Shown here in pieces: positions 16,778-24,434 of a DNA stretch of 56,971 bases (the stretch's first letter is position 1; each line of letters starts with the position of its first letter). The notes beneath the pieces were generated by a model. The model saw only the letters and a program-made list of their open reading frames with translations. It did not search any database and was not told where the DNA came from. The position numbers and the translations under genes were made by a program. Origin of the DNA: Polyangiaceae bacterium (lineage in GTDB: Bacteria > Myxococcota_A > Polyangia > Polyangiales > Polyangiaceae); the NCBI GenBank assembly GCA_029266615.1, contig JAQSWN010000018.1, positions 1 through 56,971 on the forward strand, in the 5' to 3' direction.

Positions 16778-17458
16778 ATGACCAACGACGTCGAAAATCA
16801 AGAGCCCTTTCAGCTGCCCGAGCACCTCACGGCGGTCTTGCCGCTGGCGGAGGCCGTGCTCGCCCTGAGCGAACGGCTCGATGTGCTCATCGAAGAGGAC
16901 GACGCCAAGCACGAGAACGACGAAGCCGACGCCGCGGAGCCCGAAGGTCCGCCGGCGGAAATCGTCGCGCTCATGGCCGAGGTGTCGGAGGCGGCACTCA
17001 AGCTCGCGGCCGCGTTGGACGAGGACGACGACGCGCTACTGTCACTCGACGAGTGGTCGCAGGAACGCGAGCTGCTCCCGCGCATCGTGGAGCTGCCGCT
17101 CGGCCTCGTCTCCGTCGGCGAATTCGACCGCGCGCTGGCCGTGGCCCGTGCGTTTGCGTTCGTCGCCCCCGAGTCGTTCGATGGGGACATCGCGATCATC
17201 CTGGCGGAGGCGGGCAAGCGTGAAGAATCGCTCGCTCAGCTCGCGGCCAACGCAGAAGAGTTCCCCGACTCCTTCGTCACCGTGCTGAAAGCGGGCGCCG
17301 CGTACGAAGCGCTGGGCGACGGCCCCGCTGCGGAAGCCTCCTACCGCAAAGCCTCCACCCTGGCCGAAGAAGAGGACGAGAAGGAGGAAGCCTTGAACCA
17401 GCTCGCGGGCTTCTTGGAGGATGCCGGCCGTGGCGACGAGGTAGAGAAGCTCCTCTAG
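16778..17458 (+). CDS. Acidic TPR-like protein
   Basis: 226 residues, very rich in Glu, Asp and Ala, helical throughout, without signal peptide or membrane segments. Residues ~110-226 show repeating helical pairs of tetratricopeptide type (GEFDRALAVARAFAFVAPESFD, AGAAYEALGDGPAAEASYRKASTLAEE, NQLAGFLEDAGRGDEVEKLL). Probably a cytoplasmic scaffold or assembly factor; no specific function recognised. A stand-alone transcription unit with a promoter-like sequence directly upstream. Confidence 0.8.
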   Translation: MTNDVENQEPFQLPEHLTAVLPLAEAVLALSERLDVLIEEDDAKHENDEADAAEPEGPPAEIVALMAEVSEAALKLAAALDEDDDALLSLDEWSQERELLPRIVELPLGLVSVGEFDRALAVARAFAFVAPESFDGDIAIILAEAGKREESLAQLAANAEEFPDSFVTVLKAGAAYEALGDGPAAEASYRKASTLAEEEDEKEEALNQLAGFLEDAGRGDEVEKLL

Positions 17459-17566
17459 CCGGTCGCCCCAGCCTTCAACTCGCGGCGGCAGCTCGCGTAC
17501 TCGCCGAAGCCGAGCGCCGCCCAGAAGGCCCGCGACCCGGCAATCCCGAGCCGCGCGCGAGTAGGC

Positions 17567-17820
17567 TCGACGTTCTCAAAAAGAAGGGGTGTTCGAGACT
17601 CGGGACGAAGTCGCAGTTCGGACTAAATTTCCTCAATGATTTGAGGCTGTCGACGTCGCACAGCGACTTAGTCGCAGCGGTGACGACCCGGCGCGCGCGT
17701 CTGGAGATTGTCACCTCTGCGACTGTTAGGCTTCGAGGCGCGCTGCCCTTGAAATCGTTGGCGAAATTTCGTGAGTTTTACGACTGCGATCCGAGTCTAC
17801 CGAGGTGCCTCTTTTTGAAG
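17567..17820 (+). repeat. ~254-bp dispersed element with inverted termini, copy 1
   Basis: Non-coding element matching 37416-37670 in the same orientation. Shared blocks, in order and with the same spacing: GTGTTCGAGACTCGG (17589-17603), ACTTAGTCGCAGC (17666-17678), GAAATCGT and CGAAATTT (17751-17770), CGAGTCTAC (17792-17800), GGTGCCTC (17804-17811). The ends are inverted: TCTCAAAAAGAAG and GAGACTCGG on the left are mirrored by CCGAGTCTA and CTCTTTTTGAAG on the right. It has no plausible ORF and lower GC than the surroundings. The pattern fits a MITE-like transposable element or a structured RNA element. Confidence 0.8.
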
Positions 17821-17939
17821 GGAATCGGTTTCATGCGAGTCGTGGCGAGCTAACCCGATCACGCGCCGGCCGGAGGCGCCTCCCGAATTCTGGTTTCGGG
17901 TCGTTCGCGCGCCTCCCCCGATGCGCTGGGACCGTCTGC

Positions 17940-17957
17940 CGGCGTCCCCGGACGCCG
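17940..17957 (-). terminator. Short GC-rich hairpin after the esterase lipoprotein gene
   Basis: CGGCGTCC (17940-17947) and GGACGCCG (17950-17957) are perfect inverted arms, ~90 bases downstream of the stop of the minus-strand esterase gene. No U-tract, so it is a weak candidate. Confidence 0.3.
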
Positions 17958-18048
17958 ATCGTCCTGACGGGACAATCGACGTCCTGGAGCTTCGTGGAGC
18001 TAGGTTGTCGTCGTGGCCGCTTGCCCACCGCGGCGGCTCCTGGGTCAG

Positions 18049-19170
18049 TTAGAGAGTCTTGAAGAAGTCGACCATCGACTTGATAGCGAAGCAGGGCACG
18101 CCGTGGTTCGTGTTGCTGTAGCTGGGGTCGTTGTGCGAGCACCAGATGGTGGGCACGCTGCACTGATCGTACGCGATGCAGCCCGGATTCACTTGGGGTC
18201 CGTCGCTGCTGTTGCAGCCCTGGACGGCCGTATAGGCCTTGGAGGTCTCGGCGCACATGTTGGAGGCGCGGAACTTCTGCATCGTGTTGGGCGCGGAGTT
18301 CGCGCTACGCTGGCTGTCGGCTTTGCCCGCAATGTAGAGCACCGGGATCGGCAGAGCCACGTTGAACGGATCCGCGGCGACGGGCGCGACGCCCGTGAAA
18401 TTGAGGCGCTCGGCGTCCGCCTTGTGGGAGAGGATGTTGACCAGCATTTGCGCGCCCGAGCTGTGCCCGACGCCGAAGATGCGGTTCTCGTCGATGCAGT
18501 AGTTCGCTTTCACGTCGTCGTACTGCGCGAGGACGCGCTGGATGTTGTTGTTGTAGTTGTTCCAGCACTGCCCGGAGTCCGTCGTGTTGGGCATGAGCCG
18601 GACGTAGTCAGTCTCCAGCGCGGAGCCCCGAGTGAGGTTTTCCCACTGCGTGTTCTGGTTGCCACAGGCGTGCAGCGCGATGAGCAGCGGGAACGGCTTC
18701 ATGCCGTCGTAGCTCGCGGGGAAGTCGATGATCTTCTCGCCCGTGACTTTGACCTGGCCGTTTGCGGGCCGCCCGGATTTGCCGCAACCAGCGCTCGGCT
18801 TCGCGGCGCCGCCCGCGGACCCGCCGGCGCCTCCGTTGCCGCCGCCGCCGGCCGCGCCACCACTACCGCTCCCTCCGCCTTGACCCGCAGCCGCGCCGCC
18901 CGCGCCGCCACTCCCGCCCATGTTGTTGCCGCCGCTGGCACTACCAGCCGCTCCGGCAGTGGTGCCCGAGCCGGAAGCGCCCGCCGAGCCGGAGCCGCCG
19001 ATCGGCGCGCCCGCGGTGCCGGCTTGACCTGCGACGTTACCCGAGCCGCTCGCCGAGGTCGTGCCAGCAACGCTGCCGTTACCGCCTGCGCCTGGGCCAT
19101 CTACCGGGTCGGTAGAAGAGCAGGCGGCGAAAGTGAGGACGAGAAGCGCAACTGGAAGAGATTGACGCAT
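18049..19170 (-). CDS. Lipoprotein serine esterase (CE1 / PHB-depolymerase-like)
   Basis: 373 residues. Lipobox TFAAC at Cys17; residues 25-122 are an uninterrupted Gly/Ala/Ser linker; the catalytic domain (130-373) is an alpha/beta-hydrolase of the feruloyl-esterase/polyhydroxybutyrate-depolymerase type. PLLIALHACG (161-170) is the oxyanion strand, GHSSG (235-239) holds nucleophile Ser237, and NTNHGVPCF near the end carries the likely catalytic His. Several Cys pairs suggest disulfides outside the cytoplasm. Likely acts on polymer esters at the cell surface. ATG at 19170 chosen because it begins the signal; the frame extends further up without a signal. Confidence 0.85.
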   Translation of the reverse strand: MRQSLPVALLVLTFAACSSTDPVDGPGAGGNGSVAGTTSASGSGNVAGQAGTAGAPIGGSGSAGASGSGTTAGAAGSASGGNNMGGSGGAGGAAAGQGGGSGSGGAAGGGGNGGAGGSAGGAAKPSAGCGKSGRPANGQVKVTGEKIIDFPASYDGMKPFPLLIALHACGNQNTQWENLTRGSALETDYVRLMPNTTDSGQCWNNYNNNIQRVLAQYDDVKANYCIDENRIFGVGHSSGAQMLVNILSHKADAERLNFTGVAPVAADPFNVALPIPVLYIAGKADSQRSANSAPNTMQKFRASNMCAETSKAYTAVQGCNSSDGPQVNPGCIAYDQCSVPTIWCSHNDPSYSNTNHGVPCFAIKSMVDFFKTL

Positions 19171-19398
19171 GGCGGTGATCGGCAGTGGCGTGGCGCCACC
19201 GCATCCGTCGCCCAAAGCATGAAGAGCGTGGGCGCTGCAGTGAGGACGGCTTTTTCTTCCTTGTGCGGAGCCGTCAACCGTCAACTTTGCGCAGCCGCTG
19301 AGCCACGCTGAAGAACATAGTTGGGAGCCGAAGCTGCTAGGCGGCAGGATGTGCAGAAGTGCGGGCGCGGCGGTCTCCTCACCAGTTTGCCCAATCCG

Positions 19399-19948
19399 AT
19401 GACCGGTACTTCTGCTTTACAGACTAGGCGGCTCCTCCTGCGGCCACTCGAGCTAGACGACTTCGAGTGGCTCTCGCGACTGAATCGAGACCCGCTCGTG
19501 ATGGAGGCATTTTCCGGCGCTCCTGAGTGAGGAGGAAAGTCGTCAGCAATTAGGCCGGTTGCTCCTTCACTGGCAGTCGCACGGGTTCGGGGGGTGGGTT
19601 GCCGTCTCCCGACACACGCAGCAGCCGCTCGGGATCTTCGGCCTGCATCACGTCGACTTCGAAGCTCCGTTTACCCCCGCGATAGAAGTGTCGTGGCGAC
19701 TCGCTAGCGCCAGCTGGGGCCAGGGCTACGCGACCGAAGCCGCCGCCCGGGTCCTGCAATTCGGGTTCGAGCAGCTGAAGCTCGAACGCATCGTGGGCTT
19801 CACGGCGGCGACGAACCGCCGCTCGCTCGCCCTCTTTGCTCGCCTCGGGATGGAGCGTGATGACCGCCTCGACTTTCAGCACCCGAAGCTTCCGCCGGGC
19901 CATCCGCTACGGCCACACCTCTTCTTTCGCGCCATGCGGCCCTGCTGA
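19399..19948 (+). pseudogene. GNAT acetyltransferase (RimJ/RimL type), frameshifted
   Basis: The N-terminal part (19399-19527: LQTRRLLLRPLELDDFEWLSRLNRDPLVMEAF) and the C-terminal part (VSWRLASASWGQGYATEAAARVLQFGFEQLKLERIVGFTAATNRRSLALFARLGM) belong to one N-acetyltransferase of the RimJ/RimL type, but lie in frames offset by one. The change is at about 19513-19520, just before ALLSEEESRQQLGRLLLHW. The acetyl-CoA loop (WGQGYATEA, equivalent to Q/RxxGxA) is in the second piece. One extra base (or two lost) would explain it; real mutation and sequence error cannot be told apart here. Confidence 0.75.
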
Positions 19949-19981
19949 GCGTGTCGGCGCCGGGGGCGAAGGCGAGTCGCC

Positions 19982-21250
19982 TCAAGGAGCTTGGTAGCCG
20001 CGCCAGAGCCAGATGAGGCTCTCTGGCATGATCTGATTGCGCGGCCCCGGCGGATCGCCGCAATGGCCTCCAGCCTTCGCGAAAACGAAGCGGTAGTGAT
20101 TACCCTTCGCTTTCAGCGCCGCTGCCATGCGCCGATTGGCGCTCACCCAATTGCGGTTGTTGCTTGCCGGCAACGTGGAACCATTGTCGTTCTCGCCGAC
20201 ATGAAGGAAGACGCGCAGCTGGGGACGGAGAGGCGCGGCGGCGATCAAGTCCGGATACTCCCACGCGCCTTGCGGGTGCTCCGCGTTAGGGCGGAGAGCC
20301 GTGAAAGAGCCGGAGAACGAGAAGACGCGGTTGAAGTCACCGAACCACGCCAAGCCCATCACAGCCGGACCTCCCGAGCTGCAGCCGTAGCCGCCGCGGC
20401 CGTTCGGGTCCCGCGTGAGCTTGAAGCTCGGAAAGCGCGCCTTCAGCGGCGGGTGCGACTCCACCGCGGTCAGCACCTCTTGCGTCACGAAGCGGAAGTA
20501 GCGATCGGAGACGGTATCGTACTCCAAGCTGCGCTGCGAGCGCCCGGAGGTATTGGGTCCATTCTGAATGCCGATGATCACCAGCGGCGGTACGCGACGG
20601 TCCGGCGAGGGGTCGTCCGCCAAGTTGCGCACCACGTTCTTCAACCCGCCGTAGAAACCGTCCGAAGAGACCATGAACGGCGCCTCTTTGCCGTCCACGT
20701 ACTGGCTGGGCACGAACACGGTAATCTTTCGCGTGAACGGCTGGGCCGGCGAGAAGTCGTCACCCTTGTAGATGTCGCTGTCCGCCGAGCGCAAATCGAA
20801 GCTGGTGTCGAAGCCGGCGGGCGCGTCAGTCCTCGGGTTGAGATCGGGTGAGTCCTCGTAGGTCGGCCCCACTTCGAAGTCGCCGTCGCCTTCGGGGCCC
20901 GGGTCCACCCAGCTCCCACCGCTCGTGCCGCCGCTTCCGCCAGCCGCGCCACCACCCGCGCCACCGCCACTCGCGCCTGCTCCGGTGCCTGCGGCCCCAC
21001 CGCCGCCTGTCGCCGCACCGCTGCCAGCGCCGCTCGTCGTGCCACCGCCGGCTTGACCAGCGCTCGCGCCGCCCCCCGTGACGACTCCGGCGCTGCCCGC
21101 CGTCCCGCCCGTCGCTCCCACGCTGGTTCCGGCGGCGTGCGCGCTACCTCCCGCGTTTCCGACGCCATCCGCCGGATCGCTCGAACAAGCGCTCAGGGCG
21201 ACGGTGATGAGCACCAACGAGCTCGTGACTGCAAAGCGAAGCATTGGCAT
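19982..21250 (-). CDS. Lipoprotein esterase of the esterase-D / IroE-like family
   Basis: 422 residues. Signal with lipobox VALSAC (Cys22), a Gly/Ala/Thr linker (30-113), then an alpha/beta-hydrolase domain of the PF00756 type (ITVFVPSQYVDGKEAPFMV, PPLVIIGIQNGP, a catalytic elbow GCSSG at 289-293 with Ser291, HVGENDNGS for the acid, KAGGHCGDP for the His). These enzymes cleave esters such as siderophore lactones or mycolate-type acyl sugars. It resembles the esterase at 18.0 kb in layout though not in family. No close operon partner. Confidence 0.83.
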   Translation of the reverse strand: MPMLRFAVTSSLVLITVALSACSSDPADGVGNAGGSAHAAGTSVGATGGTAGSAGVVTGGGASAGQAGGGTTSGAGSGAATGGGGAAGTGAGASGGGAGGGAAGGSGGTSGGSWVDPGPEGDGDFEVGPTYEDSPDLNPRTDAPAGFDTSFDLRSADSDIYKGDDFSPAQPFTRKITVFVPSQYVDGKEAPFMVSSDGFYGGLKNVVRNLADDPSPDRRVPPLVIIGIQNGPNTSGRSQRSLEYDTVSDRYFRFVTQEVLTAVESHPPLKARFPSFKLTRDPNGRGGYGCSSGGPAVMGLAWFGDFNRVFSFSGSFTALRPNAEHPQGAWEYPDLIAAAPLRPQLRVFLHVGENDNGSTLPASNNRNWVSANRRMAAALKAKGNHYRFVFAKAGGHCGDPPGPRNQIMPESLIWLWRGYQAP

Positions 21251-21670
21251 CTTTCCTTTCGTCGAGTCCGCAATCCGGGGATGAAGCGAGCGAAGTCAGA
21301 ACGTGGTGCGGGATTCGCAACCGACCACGCTGCCCACCGACTCAGAATCGCAGTTCTCCGACTCCAGGGTCGCTTGCTGCATCTCGTGCACCGCGCGCAG
21401 GTAGTAGGTCTCCTTCGGATGCGCCCGCGTCGTATCCGGCGCCGCAACCGGGTACGAGCAATAGGAGCAGCGCTGCCCCGCTGGAAACTTCGCGCAGTCT
21501 TGGTGTCATCTCAGCACGTCATCCATCAACAGCTACCCGACGACCCAAGGGGAGCTCGACGCGTGAAATTACCGAAATATGCTCACCACCGAGCGCCTGC
21601 GCGCTTTTGTCGGTCCGGGGCCGACGGGACCCGCCGAAGCTTTGCCCCAACTATCGCGGTGACCGCTGAG
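21251..21670. other. Intergenic stretch with one coding trace
   Basis: 420 bases between the esterase start and the DUF2200 stop. The minus strand contains the open segment described at 21296-21505; otherwise nothing recognisable. Confidence 0.4.
21296..21505 (-). pseudogene. Possible 3' remnant of a cysteine-rich protein gene
   Basis: A 69-codon open stretch lacking a start codon and ending in TGA encodes DCAKFPAGQRCSYCSY... ETYYLRAVHEMQQATLESENC, with good codon composition (third positions mostly G/C). Alternative frame: an ATG at 21508 gives a lipoprotein-like signal (LLLLLVPGC) that runs out of composition. I recognise no family; listed as a possible decayed gene only. Confidence 0.2.
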
Positions 21671-22030
21671 TTAGCCCGGCTTCCGAAGGATGCTCTCCAT
21701 CTTCTTTCCCCTGGCGAGCTCGTCCACCAGCTTGTCCAGGTAGCGGATCTTCTGCATCAACGGGTCGTCCACCGCTTCCACGCGGACGCCGCACACCACG
21801 CCCGTGATGAGCCCCACGTTCGGGTTCAACCGCGGCGCCTTCGCGAAGAAGGTCTCGAAGTCCACTTTGTCTTGCAGCACGCGCTGGAGACGCGCGCCTT
21901 TATAGCCGGTGAGCCAGCCAATGACTTCGTCCACTTCTTCCTTCGTTCGCCCCTTCTTCTCCGCCTTCTGCACGTACAGGGGGTAAACGCTCGCGAAAGA
22001 CATGGTGTAGATGCGCGGCTTCTTGTCCAT
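21671..22030 (-). CDS. DUF2200 family protein
   Basis: 119 residues (counting from ATG 22030) that match DUF2200 along their whole length: [88 protein letters not shown]. The family is small, cytoplasmic and of unknown function. The frame is open 21 codons further upstream, but the ATG at 22030 reproduces the normal family start. Divergent from the DinB-like gene, with 77 bases between. Confidence 0.92.
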   Translation of the reverse strand: MDKKPRIYTMSFASVYPLYVQKAEKKGRTKEEVDEVIGWLTGYKGARLQRVLQDKVDFETFFAKAPRLNPNVGLITGVVCGVRVEAVDDPLMQKIRYLDKLVDELARGKKMESILRKPG

Positions 22031-22107
22031 GAAAAGGACGGCAAGCTTAGCCGCAGGGGTGGCGGAGAGCATGCGTCGAAGCGCAGGATGCACTAAGAAA
22101 TCGCAGT

Positions 22108-22629
22108 ATGACGTGCGAAATCCGCGACGCGCTCGTTCGCCAGCTCGACATCGCGTGGGCCCTCACGGACTACCACCTCGCCACTCTCGGCACGGAGGAG
22201 TGCCTCTGGCGCCCAGCCGCGCGAGGCCTGCACGTCCACCTGCGCGACGGCGCGTGGGTCGCTGACTGGCCCGAGCAGGAAGGCTACGAAATTGGCCCGT
22301 CGAGCATCGCTTGGATCACCTGGCACATCCTGTTCTGGTGGTCCTCGGTCCTCGACCACTCATTCGGCCCCGCCTCCCTCACGCGGCAAAACGTCACGTG
22401 GCCCGGCAGCGCCGAAGCCGTGAAGGCGCGCATCGGCGAGCTCCACGCCGAGTGGCGAACGCAGCTCGAGCTACTGAACGATGAGGAGCTACGCAGCCCG
22501 CGGCTCACCCGCTGGCTCTTTCAGGACAAGCCCTTCATGGACGTCGTGGCCTGGCTCAACATCGAGCTCACCAAGAACGCTGCGGAGCTCGGGTACGTGC
22601 GATTTTTGTATGGGGCGCGCGTACGGTAG
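22108..22629 (+). CDS. DinB-family four-helix protein
   Basis: 173 residues of the DinB/YfiT-like four-helix fold, with metal-binding histidines at the usual places: His23 in the first helix ([12 protein letters not shown]), a conserved W-x-x-x-H in [20 protein letters not shown] and a late helix ([22 protein letters not shown]). In bacteria these act as metal-dependent transferases or remain uncharacterised; the damage-inducible name is historical. No operon partner on the same strand. Confidence 0.85.
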   Translation: MTCEIRDALVRQLDIAWALTDYHLATLGTEECLWRPAARGLHVHLRDGAWVADWPEQEGYEIGPSSIAWITWHILFWWSSVLDHSFGPASLTRQNVTWPGSAEAVKARIGELHAEWRTQLELLNDEELRSPRLTRWLFQDKPFMDVVAWLNIELTKNAAELGYVRFLYGARVR

Positions 22630-22695
22630 TGCCTACTGTGTGACCCGCGCAGGCGGCTTCGTGGCTCTCGAGCGCAAGCTTGGCGAAGAGGACGC

Positions 22696-23043
22696 ATGAG
22701 CACCCCGATCCAGTACACGAAGCTGCGGGTGGACCAGGCGACTTCCCTTGCGGACATTGATCGCTCGGAGCTCATCGATGGCATCTACCGCGTGGTACAC
22801 GGTCGGCTGCAACTGGAGACCGCTTCGACGGACGTCGGGCGATGGCACGAACGGGAACTTCATGACTACGTGACACGACTCACGACTTTGCTGGACGGAG
22901 GCGGCGTGGCTTTCGGGGCGTGGGACGGTGACAGCTTGGCCGGCTTCGGCTCGTTGGATACGAGGGGAGTTGGCGGCCGCAGCAACGTGCTCAAGCTCGA
23001 CATGCTCTACGTCAGCAAGAACTTACCTCAATCCTTACGCTGA
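22696..23043 (+). pseudogene. GNAT acetyltransferase, C-terminally truncated
   Basis: 115 residues. The N-terminal half of an acetyltransferase is intact (YTKLRVDQATSLADIDRSELIDGIYR, then LAGFGSLDTRG and KLDMLYVSK, the beta4 strand leading to the acetyl-CoA loop), but it stops exactly where the R/QxxGxG/A motif and the remaining ~60 residues should follow. The tail NLPQSLR is foreign. A terminator-like hairpin follows directly. Probably inactive; a deletion end seems likely. Confidence 0.65.
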
Positions 23044-23087
23044 CGGCAGTTGTCCATCTGTAGTTGCGCCCCCGCGCAACAAAAATG

Positions 23088-23123
23088 AAAACGCGGAGTT
23101 AGCGAAAGCTGGCTCCGCGTTTT
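23088..23123. terminator. Bidirectional intrinsic terminator
   Basis: Perfect 11-bp arms AAAACGCGGAG (23088-23098) and CTCCGCGTTTT (23113-23123) with a 14-base loop. With A-run on the left and T-run on the right it serves both the truncated GNAT gene (+) and the DUF433/DUF5615 pair (-). A second perfect stem, GTTGCGC/GCGCAAC, lies at 23063-23080. Confidence 0.75.
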
Positions 23124-23136
23124 GCGTTCGTGCGCG

Positions 23137-23508
23137 CTATCGGCGGACCGTCGCGCCACGAACCACGCGCACCTTGCGCAGCGTTGCGACCACCATGCAG
23201 CGCTCCCAGGTTCGCGCGTCGGCGTCCGAGAACCAGCCAACGAGGTGATCGCCGACGCGCCACTGTTCGGAGTCAGGCAGGCGCACGATGAGGACGCCTG
23301 CGTGCTCGCCAGGCGCGAACTTCCGCGTGTCCGAGAAGTCTAAGTCGTGAGTGACGAGGAAGCGGCGCTCGGATTGAGCGGCGGCCCAGACGTCCTCGTC
23401 GCTTCGACCGCCGAGCCGCTCGTCGAGCACGGTGTCGACGTCGTAGCCCAGGGCGGCCAACCTAGGCGCCGCGGACTGCGGGATGTTTTCGTCGAGCTTG
23501 AGTTTCAC
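23137..23508 (-). CDS. DUF5615 PIN-like protein (toxin-like)
   Basis: 123 residues matching DUF5615, a compact PIN-like nuclease fold: KLKLDENIPQSAAPRLAALGYDVDTV (Asp in the first strand), SDEDVWAAAQSERRFLVTHDLDF (acidic Asp/Asp pair). Its start overlaps the stop of the DUF433 gene by 4 bases (ATGA), so both are translated from the same mRNA. The pair is the usual antitoxin-first layout of a putative toxin-antitoxin module. Confidence 0.88.
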   Translation of the reverse strand: MKLKLDENIPQSAAPRLAALGYDVDTVLDERLGGRSDEDVWAAAQSERRFLVTHDLDFSDTRKFAPGEHAGVLIVRLPDSEQWRVGDHLVGWFSDADARTWERCMVVATLRKVRVVRGATVRR

Positions 23509-23756
23509 GCGACCTGGGCGTTCGGCGGAATCGGGCTCGGCGCAGGCAAGTCCTCACCGGCTGATGCCGCGGCAAATGCGATCACGGCGCGCACATCTTC
23601 TTCGGTAAGGCTCGGAAACTCCGCGAGGATGTGCTCCGTTGTCTCGCCGTGCGCGAGGTAGCCGAGCAGCACACGAACCAGAACACGCGTCCCGCGAATT
23701 ACGGGCTGGCCGGCGCAGATCGCGGGGTCGCGAACGATGCGGTCCAAGTAGGTCAC
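23505..23756 (-). CDS. DUF433 protein (antitoxin-like)
   Basis: 83 residues with the DUF433 signature: IVRDPAICAGQPVIRGTRVLVRVLLGYLAHGETTEHILAEFPSLTEEDVRAVIAFAAAS. The small winged-helix-like domain presumably binds DNA and neutralises the DUF5615 partner. Starts at GTG. A Pro-rich 15-residue tail follows the domain. Confidence 0.9.
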   Translation of the reverse strand: MTYLDRIVRDPAICAGQPVIRGTRVLVRVLLGYLAHGETTEHILAEFPSLTEEDVRAVIAFAAASAGEDLPAPSPIPPNAQVA

Positions 23757-24019
23757 CAGCCAATCTTGCCTGCAGGCTGTCGCCCCAGCAACCGCGCGCC
23801 CAGCCCACCCGGCTTCTCGCTGCTTTTTGACGCCGTCGCACCTCGATCGGTACTGTGACGCCGCTGGGCCCGAGGCTTGGCAGCGTTTGCCATTTGAAGA
23901 AGTTTACGGGGCGCCCGTCGGCGTGAACCTGCCCCGTCCTACTCGTCCTACGCAACGAGCTGAAGTAGGAGACTCACTAGCAAACAGGCGGCGCGTTTCA
24001 ATATACTTGGGCAACAAGG
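23757..24019. other. Intergenic stretch, nothing recognised
   Basis: Upstream region of the DUF433/DUF5615 pair. Contains no open frame with recognisable domain and no clear repeat. Confidence 0.4.
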
Positions 24020-24283
24020 ATGTCGCAGGAGCAAGAAGCCGAGCCTACACAGCAGGTCGTCCTGCAGAGGATCCGCAGTCGGATCATCGAGTACCCGGAG
24101 TTGGCGAGCTCCTTCGGGGACCAGCGTGAGTATCAGTCAGTCGCGCCGGTCAACGGGGCCAACGCGAGTTGGATGTCGCGGACAAGCGGCGTGCAGAACG
24201 CAAAGCCACGGGTAGTAGCTCCGCCGCTATGCTTCAAAGTGACTTTGTCGCCAGACGAGCAGATCCCGTTGATGCAGACCTAG
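24020..24283 (+). CDS. Small hypothetical protein, possibly truncated
   Basis: 87 residues. The first 45 (VVLQRIRSRIIEYPELASSFGDQREYQSVAPVN) look like a genuine helical domain seen at the N-terminus of some hypothetical myxobacterial proteins as far as I recall; after VN the sequence becomes low-quality, which suggests truncation by frameshift or deletion. No family assigned. Confidence 0.3.
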   Translation: MSQEQEAEPTQQVVLQRIRSRIIEYPELASSFGDQREYQSVAPVNGANASWMSRTSGVQNAKPRVVAPPLCFKVTLSPDEQIPLMQT

Positions 24284-24434
24284 GAGAGGGGGTCCCTCCA
24301 CCATGCTCTGCGCGCCCCGCGATCGCGCTTGCCAGCCTCGTCCGCGTCCGGTTACGCTAGCAGGCGGGAGGCTGAGCTCGGGCTTCCTTCTAAACCTCAG
24401 AAACAGCTCGGGCGATTTCCTCCCGCAAATTTAG

